DNA of 64,000 nucleotides from Streptomyces sp. WP-1 (GCF_030450125.1 NZ_CP123923.1:434001-498000), one strand, 5' to 3'; counted from the stretch's first letter, positions 9,731 to 18,345 are shown. Made by a program: numbers and translations. The notes: generated by a model not told the origin, from the sequence alone.

Positions 9731-11623
9731 ATGCGCAGAGAGAAATCCACCGCGGGAGGCGGTCTTCGCCGGTCCGCGCGGTGGGCGCACCTCCGTCCCG
9801 TGCGGTATCTGCTGTCCGCCCTCGCGGCGATCGGGCTCGTCCTCGGGGCCCTGATCGCCCTGCCGGGCGTCTCGCAGGCGGCGGGCTCGCTGCCGTGCGA
9901 CATCTACGGCGCCGCCGGTACCCCCTGCGTCGCCGCGCACAGCACGACGCGTGCCCTGCTGTCCTCGTACAACGGCCCCCTGTACCAGGTCACACGCGCC
10001 TCGGACGGGGCCCGCGCGGACATCGGGCTGCTGTCCGCGGGCGGTTACGCCAACGCCGCCCAGCAGGACACGTTCTGCCAGAACACCACCTGCCGTATCA
10101 CCAAGGTCTACGACCAGACCGCGCGGCACAACGACCTGACCCCGGGCCCGGCCGGCACCTCCGGCATGGGCGCCGACCGAGGCGCGGACGCGAGCGAGAT
10201 CGCGGTGACGGCCGGCGGCCACAAGGTGTACGGCATCTGGATCTCGCCGGGCGTCGGCTACCGCTACACCGGGGTGGCCTCCGGCGTCGCGGTCGACGGG
10301 CAGCCCGAGGGCGCCTACATGGTGGCCAGCGGGACGCACGTCGGCTCCGACTGCTGCTTCGACTACGGCAACGCGGAGAGCACCCCGGCGGACACCGGCA
10401 ACGGCCACATGGACGCCGTGTCCATCGCCACCACCTGCTACTTCGCGCCGTGCACCGGGTCGGGGCCGTGGATCGAGGCCGACATGGAGAACGGCATGTT
10501 CCAGGGCGACAACGGCTCCAACACCGCCAACCGGGGGAACAACAGCCCCTTCGTCACAGCCGTGTTGAAGAACGACGGGCAGACCAAGTACGCGCTCAAG
10601 GGGGGCAACTCCCAGTCGGGCGCGCTGAGTACATGGTGGGACGGCGCTCTGCCGACCCGCGGCGGGTACCGGCCCATGCATCAGGAGGGCGGCATCATCC
10701 TGGGCACGGGCGGTGACAACAGCAACTGGAACCGGGGGACCTTCTTCGAGGGCGTGATGGTCGCCGGTTACCCGTCCGACGCCGCCGAGAACGCCGTCCA
10801 GTCGAACGTGGTCTCCGTCGGCTACTCCGGTGAGACGGACGTGCCCAACGGGCCCCAGGGCACGGTCACCGGGCCGGGCGGCAAGTGCGTGGACGTCGCC
10901 GCGGACGACACCGGCACCAACGGCACCGCCGTACAGTTGTGGGACTGCCAGAACTGGGCCGAGGACCAGCACTGGCAGCACAACGCCGACGGTTCCCTGA
11001 GCACGATCGGCCGGTGCCTGGACATCGAGGGCAACGGCACGGCGAACGGCGCCAAGGTCGAGCTGTGGGACTGCGACGGCGTCGGCGGACAGAAATGGAT
11101 CCAGCAGGCCGACGGATCACTCCTCAACCCCCAGTCCGGCCGCTGCCTGGACTCCCCCAGCGGCGCGACCGCCAACGGCACCCGTCTCCAGATCTGGGAC
11201 TGCAACGGATCCGCCGCGCAGAAGTTCTCCGTCAACGGCGGTGCGCCGGTCGTCGGCACGGGGTCGAAGTGCGTCGACGTGGCCGCCGACGACAGCGGCG
11301 GCAACGGTACGGCCGTACAGCTGTGGGACTGCCAGTCCTGGGCCGTCGACCAGCACTGGTACCACAACGCCGACGGCTCGCTGCGCACCCTCGGCCGGTG
11401 CCTCGACATCAACGGCAACGGCACCGCCAACGGCACCCAGGTCGAGCTGTGGGACTGCGACGGCGCCGGTGGACAGAAATGGGTCCAGCAGGCCGACGGA
11501 TCACTCCTCAACCCCCAGTCCGGCCGCTGCCTGGACTCCCCCAGCGGCGCGACCGCCAACGGCACCCGTCTCCAGGTCTGGGACTGCAACGGATCCGCCG
11601 CGCAGAAGTTCAAGCTGAGCTGA
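9731..11623 (+). CDS. secreted GH54 alpha-L-arabinofuranosidase with two CBM13 modules
   Basis: 630 aa. The signal peptide (about 1-50) has a long basic n-region, a hydrophobic core LLSALAAIGLVLGALIALPG and cleavage after SQA. The GH54 catalytic domain spans about 52-380. It has the vicinal cysteine pair in SDCCFDYGN, the Glu of ADMENGMFQGD (position of the known GH54 nucleophile) and the Asp of GTGGDNSNWNRGTFFEGV (position of the known acid/base). Fungal GH54 enzymes carry a CBM42; here two ricin-B-like CBM13 modules follow instead (about 385-500 and 508-630), each with CVDVAADD..., QLWDCQ and CLDSPSGATANGTRLQ repeats. It should release arabinofuranose from arabinan or arabinoxylan outside the cell for the importer encoded divergently. 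Confidence 0.93.
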   Translation: MRREKSTAGGGLRRSARWAHLRPVRYLLSALAAIGLVLGALIALPGVSQAAGSLPCDIYGAAGTPCVAAHSTTRALLSSYNGPLYQVTRASDGARADIGLLSAGGYANAAQQDTFCQNTTCRITKVYDQTARHNDLTPGPAGTSGMGADRGADASEIAVTAGGHKVYGIWISPGVGYRYTGVASGVAVDGQPEGAYMVASGTHVGSDCCFDYGNAESTPADTGNGHMDAVSIATTCYFAPCTGSGPWIEADMENGMFQGDNGSNTANRGNNSPFVTAVLKNDGQTKYALKGGNSQSGALSTWWDGALPTRGGYRPMHQEGGIILGTGGDNSNWNRGTFFEGVMVAGYPSDAAENAVQSNVVSVGYSGETDVPNGPQGTVTGPGGKCVDVAADDTGTNGTAVQLWDCQNWAEDQHWQHNADGSLSTIGRCLDIEGNGTANGAKVELWDCDGVGGQKWIQQADGSLLNPQSGRCLDSPSGATANGTRLQIWDCNGSAAQKFSVNGGAPVVGTGSKCVDVAADDSGGNGTAVQLWDCQSWAVDQHWYHNADGSLRTLGRCLDINGNGTANGTQVELWDCDGAGGQKWVQQADGSLLNPQSGRCLDSPSGATANGTRLQVWDCNGSAAQKFKLS

Positions 11624-11663
11624 CGATTCGTCAAATCATTGTCCGGCGTGCTGTGTTCCAGGG

Positions 11664-11691
11664 GTGCGGGAGCCTGTCACGGCTCCCGCAC
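11664..11691 (+). terminator. intrinsic terminator of arabinofuranosidase gene
   Basis: Perfect 11-bp stem GTGCGGGAGCC/GGCTCCCGCAC with a 6-base loop, 40 bases after the stop codon. There is no long T-run, as is common in Streptomyces. Confidence 0.8.
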
Positions 11692-11722
11692 TGCCTCCCC
11701 CGGCCCTCGCCGGTGACCAGGG

Positions 11723-11756
11723 TTGCCAGGACGGAGCGCGGCCCCGTATAACGTTG
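11723..11756 (+). promoter_or_regulatory. promoter of second lacI gene with overlapping AACGTT operator 3
   Basis: TTGCCA (11723-11728), an 18-base spacer and TATAAC (11747-11752) form a good -35/-10 pair. The operator-like AACGTT (11750-11755, context TAACGTTGGAAAA) overlaps the -10, implying autorepression by the LacI product or cross-repression by its paralogue. Confidence 0.6.
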
Positions 11757-11860
11757 GAAAACCGGCGTCGGCTCCTTGCGGCGCGCCGGGGTTCGGTCCG
11801 GTTGCCGGGCCTGGAGCGGTTCGTCGGCCCGGGGTTCTCGCCCGGACGGGGAGGAACGTC

Positions 11861-12868
11861 GTGCGGGTGAGCCTCAAGGACGTCGCGGCGCACGCGGGTG
11901 TCTCCATCAAGACCGTGTCCAATGTGGTCAACGACCAGCCGCATGTCACCCCCGCGATGCGGGCGCGCGTCCAGAAGTCGATCGACGAGCTGGGCTACCG
12001 TCCCAACCTCACCGCCCGGCATCTGCGCAAGGGCCGGACCGGGATAGTCGCCCTGGCCCTGCCCGAACTGGGCAATCCCTACTTCGCCGAGCTGGCCGCC
12101 GAGGTCGTGGACGCCGCCGCGGCGCACGACTACACCGTGCTGCTCGATCACACGGGCGGCCGTCGTGACCAGGAGACCCTGGTCAGCCAGGGCTTTCGCA
12201 GCCGGGTGATCGACGGGCTGATCCTCAGCCCCATCGAGCTGGAGGCGGACGATCTGCGCGAGCGGGCGCCCGTCCCGCTCGTCCTGCTCGGCGAGCGCGC
12301 GTACGACCTGCCGTACGACCACATCTCCATCGACAATGTCGCCGCGGCCCGCGAGGCGGTGCGCCATCTGATCTCCCTGGGGCGGCGGGACATCGCCTTC
12401 CTGGGCGCCCGGCGCGGTCGCAGCCAGCCCGCCCACCTGCGGCTGCGCGGCTGGCGCGAGGAGCTGGACGCGGCGGGTCTCGTCGCCGACGACCGGCTGG
12501 TGGCCGCGACCGACGGCTGGGGTCACGCCGACGGGGCGGCGGCCATGGCGCGCCTCCTGGACGCGGGCCACCGGCCGGACGCGGTGTTCGCCTACAACGA
12601 CCTCATCGCGATCGGCGCCATGCGCGTCCTGTCCGAACGCGGGCTGCGCGTGCCCGAGGACGTCGCGGTCGTCGGGTTCGACGATGTGGTGGAGGGCCGC
12701 TTCGGCGCCGTCACCCTCACCTCGATCTCCCCCGACAAGGCGTCCATCGCCCGCATGGCGGTCGAGTCGGTCCTCTCCCAACTCGACGGCACCCCACGGC
12801 AGCAGGGTCGCCGCATCCACGCCGGCTACACGCTGGTGCGCCGCGAGAGCACCCTCGGAAACGGCTGA
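11861..12868 (+). CDS. LacI-family transcriptional regulator
   Basis: 335 aa, GTG at 11861 preceded by GGGGAGG (a second GTG two codons later is possible). The HTH is [23 protein letters not shown], followed by the hinge [21 protein letters not shown]. The effector-binding domain contains [26 protein letters not shown] and PDAVFAYNDLIAIGAMRVLSERG. It is a close paralogue of the regulator ending the ABC operon (3106-4122), with the same recognition helix apart from conservative changes, so both may bind the same AACGTT-centred operators. Its own promoter overlaps such a site. It probably controls arabinofuranosidase and importer expression. Confidence 0.93.
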   Translation: MRVSLKDVAAHAGVSIKTVSNVVNDQPHVTPAMRARVQKSIDELGYRPNLTARHLRKGRTGIVALALPELGNPYFAELAAEVVDAAAAHDYTVLLDHTGGRRDQETLVSQGFRSRVIDGLILSPIELEADDLRERAPVPLVLLGERAYDLPYDHISIDNVAAAREAVRHLISLGRRDIAFLGARRGRSQPAHLRLRGWREELDAAGLVADDRLVAATDGWGHADGAAAMARLLDAGHRPDAVFAYNDLIAIGAMRVLSERGLRVPEDVAVVGFDDVVEGRFGAVTLTSISPDKASIARMAVESVLSQLDGTPRQQGRRIHAGYTLVRRESTLGNG

Positions 12869-12888
12869 CCGCCTCCCTTTCGGGGCGG
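12869..12888 (+). terminator. weak hairpin after lacI
   Basis: CCGCC(T)CC and GG(GG)CGG sequences can pair across a 5-base loop directly after the TGA. This is a modest terminator candidate. Confidence 0.35.
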
Positions 12889-13007
12889 CCCCCGCCACGG
12901 TGTCCGCTGCCTCAGGACTGCCGTACGCCTCAGCGCCGGCCCACCGGCATCTGCGCGGGCCGCGCGCGGACCTCCGGGTATGGCTCGTAACCTGGACCGA
13001 TGCCGAG

Positions 13008-13518
13008 GTGGCGGCGGAGCCGTTCCGCACCGATCCGCCGCCCGAGCGGCTGAAGGCGGGCGACGTCTGCCGGGTGGGGGTGCCGCCGACCGTGATCCAT
13101 GTGACGGCCGTCGACCGTCACGACCCTCCCCTGGAGACGGGCTGGCCGCCCCGCCCCGCGCCGACCGTCTCCGTGCTGCCGCGCGGCCTGTCCCGCCGGG
13201 AGTTCCCGGACGGCAGCCATCTCGACGGCACGGGGTACGGCCTTCATCCGGGCGACGGTACGCCGTTCACCTTCGAGCTGTTGATGCGGCCGTACGCATT
13301 CCTTTCGCCCGGCGACGAGGTCGCCGACGCCGCCGGCCGGGCATGGCGAATTCGACGGGCCCTGGAACTGGACGGCGTTCAACGGAGCGGGCCACGGCTC
13401 CGGCCCCGGCCCCGGCCCCGAGTGGCCGCTCGTCTCCGGTCGTTCGTCGGCCGACCCGGCTCGAACACCAGCACCATGGGTGAATCTCCTCCTGCTGGCA
13501 CGCCGTGCGCGCTCGTGA
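13008..13518 (+). pseudogene. hypothetical protein, single-base frameshift
   Basis: From a GTG at 13008 the frame encodes AEPFRTDPPPERLKAGDVCRVG...SPGDEVADAAGRAWR and then degenerates. From 13351 the next frame continues sensibly with FDGPWNWTAFNGAGHG and ...EWPLV, ending at TGA 13516-13518. The break lies at GCGAATTCG (about 13347-13352), where removing one A restores a single frame. I do not recognise the family; it looks like a small soluble actinomycete protein of ~160 residues. It could be a real pseudogene or a sequencing error. The start is uncertain. Confidence 0.55.
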
Positions 13519-13637
13519 GGTGGCAATGTGCCAACTGGTGATCAGCTCATACGCACGCGTCGGGGCGGGGTCCGCCCGGATGGTGGCCAGTCCCTGAGTG
13601 GTGGGCGGCCGTCGTCGCGTGGGGTTGGGGGGAAGGC

Positions 13638-14414
13638 ATGGCGTCTCGGTCGGCCGTCGAGGGCTCGGGCTCCTTACCGGAGAGTTCCGGCAGGCGCCCG
13701 ATCCCTCGGCACGTCGCCTGTGTGATGGACGGGAACGGCAGGTGGGCGGCGCAGCGTTCGTTGCCGCGTACGGCGGGTCACCGGGCCGCGGAGAGTACGG
13801 TGATCGACGTCATCGAGGCCGCGCGGTCGGCCGGGGTCCAGTGGCTGAGCCTGTACGCGTTCTCGACGGAGAACTGGCGTCGGCCCGACGAGGAAGTCAC
13901 CTTCCTCATGGAGCTGGTACGGCGCGCGGTGCGCAAGCACGCCCCGCTGTTGCAGGCGCGGGGGATCCGTTGCCGCTTCCTCGGCGTGACCCACCCGCGC
14001 ATCCCCCCGGCACTGAGTCAGGACTTCGCCGACCTGACGACCCTGACCGGCAGGAACCGGGGCATGACCCTGACCGTCGCCTTCGATCACGGCGGGCGCC
14101 GGGACATCGTCGCGGCGGCGAGATCGCTGATCCGCAGCGGGGTGCCGGCCGAGGCCGTGACCGAGGAGAGCTTCGCCGCGCACCTGCCCTTCCCCGACAC
14201 ACCGGACGTCGACCTGGTCATCCGCACCTCGGGGGAACAGCGCATCTCCAACTTCATGCTCTGGCAGGTCGCCTACGCCGAATGGGTCTTCCCACCGGTC
14301 CTGTGGCCCGACTTCCGTGCACCGCACTTCCTCGAATGCCTGCACACCTATCAGCAGCGCCAGCGCCGCTTCGGCGGACTGCTGCCGAAGCAGAACGGAG
14401 AACCGTCACCGTGA
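13638..14414 (+). CDS. cis-prenyltransferase (undecaprenyl diphosphate synthase family)
   Basis: 258 aa, ATG preceded by GGGGGGAAGG. It has all five cis-prenyltransferase signatures: MDGNGRWA with catalytic Asp31, the TAGHRAA helix, YAFSTENWRRP, and the C-terminal substrate site LVIRTSGEQRISNFMLWQ with AYAEWVFPPVLWPDF. The family condenses isopentenyl diphosphate with a Z-configuration onto an allylic primer. The 15-20 residue N-terminal extension is non-conserved. Its GTGA overlap with the oxygenase downstream implies translational coupling. The coupling and accessory location argue that this is a specialised paralogue making a (Z)-polyprenyl substrate for the partner rather than the housekeeping UppS; that is inference. 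Confidence 0.92.
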   Translation: MASRSAVEGSGSLPESSGRRPIPRHVACVMDGNGRWAAQRSLPRTAGHRAAESTVIDVIEAARSAGVQWLSLYAFSTENWRRPDEEVTFLMELVRRAVRKHAPLLQARGIRCRFLGVTHPRIPPALSQDFADLTTLTGRNRGMTLTVAFDHGGRRDIVAAARSLIRSGVPAEAVTEESFAAHLPFPDTPDVDLVIRTSGEQRISNFMLWQVAYAEWVFPPVLWPDFRAPHFLECLHTYQQRQRRFGGLLPKQNGEPSP

Positions 14415-15868
14415 GCAACGCAGCCGACGACACCGCGCAACCCCCCTTGTTCGGGCCGGGATCGCAGTTCCACGAGCTCTCCGACGACCCGCGCTGGGCA
14501 CTCGCCCTGATCCGGGCCACCGTGCTGGAGGCCGCGCACCCGCAGATCGGCGCCGCGCTGATCGACAACTCGACCTTCGTCACCCATCCTTGGCGCCGGT
14601 TGCGCAATACCCTGCTGAGCCTCCAGCGCATGTTCGGCGGCGACGACCAGGTGCGCGCCAAGGAGGCCGCACGCCTCAATCGCCTGCACACCCGGCTGAA
14701 GGGACGGGACGCGAACGACCGGCCGTACGATGCGATGGACCCCGGCGTACGGGCCTGGGTGGTCGCGACGCTGTTCGAAGGCGCCGTCACCATGTGCCGG
14801 TTGAGCGGTCGGCCGCTGCCGCCCAGTGCCGTGGAGCGGCTGTACGGCGAATTCCGGGCGTACCAGGCTGCCTTCGGTGACGAGACCGGTCAACTACCGC
14901 TGACTCTGCATGAGTTCTGGTCCTACTACGACCGCATGGTGGAGGAGGAGCTGGAGAACACCGAGGCGATGCGCATCATCCTCTACAAGCTCTTCGACCA
15001 CCTCCCCGCTCCCCCGCTGTTCCACGGCCTGCCCACCCTGTGGGCGCTCGGCCGGGCCGTCGTCGGACCCGCCATCGGGGCGATCACGGTGGCCTCCCTT
15101 CCCGAACCCTTCCGGCGCCGGGCCGGTCTGCCGGAGGTGCTCGGCGCGGGAGCCCTGATGCAGGGCGCCTACCTGACCGTCGACCTGGCCCGGTTCCTGC
15201 CCGAGGGCTGGCTGCGGGACCAGAACATCGCCGATCTGCTGGCCCTCTCCCCCGGCAGCGACGACCCCCGGGCCAGGACCGTCACCGCTCTGCACGAGCG
15301 GATGCGGCGGGCCGGCGCCCTGCTCCGCCTCATCACCCCCGCGTCCTTCCCGCCCGCCCCCGCGGCACCGCCCTCGGGTCAGCGCAGCGCGGAGGAGTTC
15401 TTCCGCGACGTACTCGACCAGACCGGCGACGGGTACCTCACCTGGCCCGATCTCGCCGCCATGGCACGGGAGTTGTGCGGCCGCCTCGACCTGGACGAGC
15501 CTGCGGAGACCCGGCTCTACGACGCCTTCGCCGACTGGTGGCGCGAGCTCCAGACGGCCCTCGACACCGACGGCGACGGCCGCGTCAGCGCCGAGGAGTA
15601 CGCCGCGGCCGCGCCCTCCCTGGCCGGACCCGCGCTGATCAGAACCGCAGAGGTCCTCTTCGACGCCGCCGACAAGGACGGCAACCAACACATCGACGAG
15701 GCCGAGTACCGCGCCCTGTTCCGCACCGCGTTCCACCGCGACACCACCGGCGGGGCCGCCACCGGCACCACCGTCTACACCCGTGGCGCGTTCGTGCGGG
15801 ACTTCCTGTCCTTCATGTCCGGCCGCCAACTCTCCACTCCCTACGACCCTCTCCTCGCCGAGGCCTGA
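14411..15868 (+). CDS. MpaB-type (DUF2236) oxygenase with C-terminal EF-hands
   Basis: 485 aa, GTG start overlapping the upstream gene by 4 bases. Residues ~20-300 form the DUF2236/MpaB/Lcp fold: HPWRRLRNTLLSLQRMFGGDD, RLNRLHTRLKGRD, YDAMDPGVRAWVVATLFEGAV. Members include latex-clearing and Mpa-type oxygenases, several of which bind b-type heme. The C-terminal ~150 residues contain three EF-hand loops: DQTGDGYLTWPD (~336), DTDGDGRVSAEE (~385) and DKDGNQHIDEAE (~421). Calcium-responsive EF-hands on such an oxygenase are unusual. Coupling to a cis-prenyltransferase suggests oxidative processing of a (Z)-polyprenyl chain, similar to rubber cleavage by Lcp. The reaction is inferred, not demonstrated. 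Confidence 0.85.
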   Translation: MSNAADDTAQPPLFGPGSQFHELSDDPRWALALIRATVLEAAHPQIGAALIDNSTFVTHPWRRLRNTLLSLQRMFGGDDQVRAKEAARLNRLHTRLKGRDANDRPYDAMDPGVRAWVVATLFEGAVTMCRLSGRPLPPSAVERLYGEFRAYQAAFGDETGQLPLTLHEFWSYYDRMVEEELENTEAMRIILYKLFDHLPAPPLFHGLPTLWALGRAVVGPAIGAITVASLPEPFRRRAGLPEVLGAGALMQGAYLTVDLARFLPEGWLRDQNIADLLALSPGSDDPRARTVTALHERMRRAGALLRLITPASFPPAPAAPPSGQRSAEEFFRDVLDQTGDGYLTWPDLAAMARELCGRLDLDEPAETRLYDAFADWWRELQTALDTDGDGRVSAEEYAAAAPSLAGPALIRTAEVLFDAADKDGNQHIDEAEYRALFRTAFHRDTTGGAATGTTVYTRGAFVRDFLSFMSGRQLSTPYDPLLAEA

Positions 15869-15968
15869 ACTCCCGCCCCGACAGCGGGCGTCACCACCGT
15901 GTCAGCGCCCGCTGCCGCTCTCATCCATGTGAACGGCGGACGGGAGGAACACCCGCCGCCAGGAGCGA
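15869..15968 (+). other. leader of tRNA-like element copy 1
   Basis: Carries the conserved CCATGTGAACGG (15927-15938), present about 30 bases before all three tRNA-like shells, and then a GC-rich hairpin between GGCGG (near 15937) and CCGCC (near 15958). No coding sequence seen. Confidence 0.5.
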
Positions 15969-16066
15969 GGAGAGGTGCCCGGAGTGGTTGATCGGGGACC
16001 AACGAGCATGTCCCGAGGTCGGGCCTCCCGGGGCCCACGCAGGTTCAAATCCTGCCCTCTCCGCCA
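15969..16066 (+). ncRNA. serine-tRNA-like structured element, copy 1
   Basis: Acceptor stem GGAGAGG/CCTCTCC, discriminator G and encoded CCA; T arm GCAGG-TTCAAAT-CCTGC; D-like arm CCCG/CGGG; a 5-bp variable arm GGGCC/GGCCC with a 6-base loop. The place of the anticodon arm is taken by a longer GACC...GGTC hairpin enclosing CGAG-CATGT-CCCG, with no 7-base anticodon loop. The outer shell resembles type-II tRNA-Ser. It shares both leader and shell with copies at 20173 and 29585. It may be a tRNA-like regulatory RNA or a degenerate mobile tRNA copy. Confidence 0.6.
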
Positions 16067-16451
16067 GGTGCCCTACCGCCCGGGGCACGCTGCTCTTCCC
16101 CGCTCACCGGTCAGCCCGAGCCGAAGATTCGGTCCGGCAGGTGGCGATACGGCACCTCGCGGCGGTGCGGTGACCCGGTCCTGTTTCCGTCCCGATCCGG
16201 CACGGTCTCCCGGATCGGATCCCGGGCCGGAGTGCGCCGGCCCGGAACCCGATGGCTTCACTGTGCCGCGCCCGGCCGAGCCGCGCGATTACCTCATAGG
16301 TAATGGCGTATCGAGGGCCGTGTCGGCGACGACTCTTCGGTTGCCACGGGCCACCAGGCCACTGCCGTACCGCCCGACGGCATGTGAGCACGGGCTCGGC
16401 GAGGCCGACGGTCCGTTGGGGCGTCGTACCCCGTGCCCGTCGTCCGGCTGC
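16067..16451. other. 385-bp intergenic, no gene seen
   Basis: High-GC sequence without a convincing coding frame on either strand. The relic of DUF3224 on the minus strand ends just right of it. Confidence 0.4.
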
Positions 16452-16700
16452 CTACAACTCGTAGTCGAACCAGACGCGATGCGGCACCTCACCGTGGTGA
16501 GGAACTCCGCCGTACGATCGCTGCCGGAGGTCGTCGCCGCCGAGTGCACGAAGTTAAAGGAACCCGCCCGGCCGCTCAGCGAGCCTTCGAACGGCTCCAT
16601 GGCCACATAGGTGCCGACGCCGGTCGTCCGGTCGAACGCGGCGGTGAACAGTGTCGCGGAACGACCGACGACCCCACCGTCCCGCCCGTTACCGCCGTCT
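16452..16700 (-). pseudogene. DUF3224 protein remnant
   Basis: Minus-strand sequence encodes FTAAFDRTTGVGTYVAMEPF followed by EGSLSGRAGSFNFVHSA, the DUF3224 core (usually ...GLERVEGTLDGRSGSFVLQHSG). In a shifted frame it ends with a VWFDYEL tail before TAG at 16454-16452, the usual DUF3224 C-terminus. The N-terminal half and the middle (VPGSGTGEL region) are missing and frames are broken. It is therefore a decayed copy. Confidence 0.6.
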
Positions 16701-16866
16701 CCCTCGGCCCCGAAGCACTTCTCCCTCGTCGCGACACCCACTGGAAGCCCGCGCACCCTCCGTCAGCGATCACTCTTTGGCCAATAAACGATCATTGAAC
16801 TCACGCCGGTTGCGCATAGGGTGCCATGAGCATTGCTGCAGTCCCGCGAGCTCTGGGAGCACATCG

Positions 16867-17481
16867 GTGGAGTCGACGCCGCTGCCCGAGACCCTTCGGC
16901 GTCTTGACGCGCTGATCCAGCAGGAGGGTCTCGAACGGTCGGAGTTCCTCGACGCCGGCAGGCTGGCGGTCAGGACCGCGCTGCCCGAGGACGTCGTAGG
17001 CGCACTGCTGCGCGGTGGACGGCCGCCCGCCGAGACGGTCAACGAGCGGGTCCGGTCCCGGATCAGGGCGCTCGCGGACGACCGGCTGGCCCGCGCGGGG
17101 CAGCGGATGTCGGACCTCGCGGGCGCAATTTCCCGGCAGTTGGGGGTCTCCGCGTTCTGGGCCCGGCAGGTCTGCGCGGGCGACAAGGTGCCCAGCGTGG
17201 AACTGCTGCACGGCCTGGTCGACTTCTTCGGGGTCGAGGGAGGCGAGGCGTTCTTCACCGCGCCGGCCGACGAGGCCCTCGATCGAGAGCTGGGCTCCCT
17301 GCTCGCCACGCTTTCCACGCCCGAGAGGCGGACGGCCGTACCGTCGCCCTCGTCCGGCCGGGACGACGTGCGCGGCTTCGCGCTGCGGCAGGCACGGGAC
17401 CTTCCGGAGGAGCGCTGGAACGTCCTCAACGCGACCCTGAAGGCCCTGCTGGAACTCGACGACCAGGAGGGGGACCGGTGA
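16867..17481 (+). CDS. XRE-like HTH regulator of a metallopeptidase/MAB_1171c cassette
   Basis: 204 aa, GTG start. A diverged HTH_XRE domain lies at about 75-135 (ISRQLGVSAFWARQVCAGDKVPSVELLHGLVDFFGVEGG), flanked by charged helices. In Streptomyces such genes precede a small ImmA/IrrE-like protein with an HExxH motif, a MAB_1171c-family membrane protein and an FAD monooxygenase. The same order is found here, with only this gene and the monooxygenase intact. The stop overlaps the start of the next gene (GTGA). It may now be an orphan regulator. Confidence 0.75.
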   Translation: MESTPLPETLRRLDALIQQEGLERSEFLDAGRLAVRTALPEDVVGALLRGGRPPAETVNERVRSRIRALADDRLARAGQRMSDLAGAISRQLGVSAFWARQVCAGDKVPSVELLHGLVDFFGVEGGEAFFTAPADEALDRELGSLLATLSTPERRTAVPSPSSGRDDVRGFALRQARDLPEERWNVLNATLKALLELDDQEGDR

Positions 17482-17940
17482 GCGCGGCGGCGAGGGCGAT
17501 GCGACGGCTCAGCGCCCGGCTCCTGGAAAGTCTGCCGACGCCGGACGGCGACGCGGACCTGATCCCGCTCCTCGGCCAGGCCTTGACCACGGTACGCGGC
17601 CGGACGGTGCGGTTGCCTGCGGCGGCCTTCCCGCCGATGGCCGCCAGCGGGCTGTGGGTGGACCGGACGAGCCACGATCAGATCCTCTACGAGGAGAACA
17701 CCGACCCCGAGCACCAGCTGGTGGTCATCGGGCACGAGGCATGGCACATGTTCCACGGGGATCGTACGGACACGGCCCTTCATCACGGCCCTTCATCACG
17801 CCGCGCGGTCGGACAGCCGAGAGGTGGCCGAGGAGTTCGAGGCCGAGCGTTTCGGCCTGCGGCTCGCCACCGATCTCCAGGCGACCCTGCGGCTGCGGGA
17901 CGCCCCCGTCGATCCCCACGCGGACGGATCTGTCCCCGCT
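17478..17940 (+). pseudogene. ImmA/IrrE-like metallopeptidase gene broken by 13-bp tandem duplication
   Basis: GTG at 17478 opens a protein with the zinc site HEAWH preceded by TDPEHQLVVIG. ACGGCCCTTCATC occurs twice back to back (17772-17784 and 17785-17797). Removing one copy restores a continuous frame reading HHAARSDSREVAEEFEAERF then GLRLATDLQATLRL, the expected family C-terminus. As it stands the frame shifts after HHGPSS, abolishing the C-terminal third. It couples to the XRE gene upstream. Confidence 0.75.
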
Positions 17941-18345
17941 CGCCCGTCGACGGCGCGACCCCCTGCTGCGGTCGGCGTTCACGCAGTTGTTCGCCGGTGG
18001 GTGCATCATGCTGCTCGCCGCCCCGGAGTCCATCACCGCGCTCAACCGGGCCACCGGCGTCACGAATCGCGCGGCCGTGGTCGTCTACGCGGCGCTCACC
18101 GCGTACTCCGGCGCGAGCCTCCTGCTGATCGCCCGCTGGCGCCCGGCGCGCCGCGCGCTGGTGCGTCGCGGCGTACAGCGTGGCCGTACTGACCGTCGTG
18201 CTTCTCTTCCGGGCCGGGAACGCGCCGGTGGAGGAGGTCACGCTTTTCGACTCGTACTGCGCCGGCACACCCTGGATCCGGGAGACGATCCTCACGTATC
18301 TCCTCGCCCCCCCCCGCGAGCGGATGCCGGACGCGCCCGGTTCGA
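17925..18345 (+). pseudogene. MAB_1171c-family membrane protein remnant
   Basis: One frame encodes RRDPLLRSAFTQLFAGGCIM and then PESITALNRATGVTNRAAVV plus a second hydrophobic stretch. After a shift near 18160 another frame encodes VAVLTVVLLFRAGNAPVEEV and the DSYCAGTPWIRETILTYLLA motif. These are two separate segments of the MAB_1171c family (normally ~400 aa). The N-terminal helices, the middle and the C-terminus are deleted. Confidence 0.65.

Noticed and set aside
15969..16066. Functional serine or selenocysteine tRNA gene
   Set aside because: The acceptor and T arms fit, but no 5-bp anticodon stem with a 7-base loop can be drawn in any of the three copies. It also does not match the expected 8-bp acceptor and UCA anticodon of tRNA-Sec.
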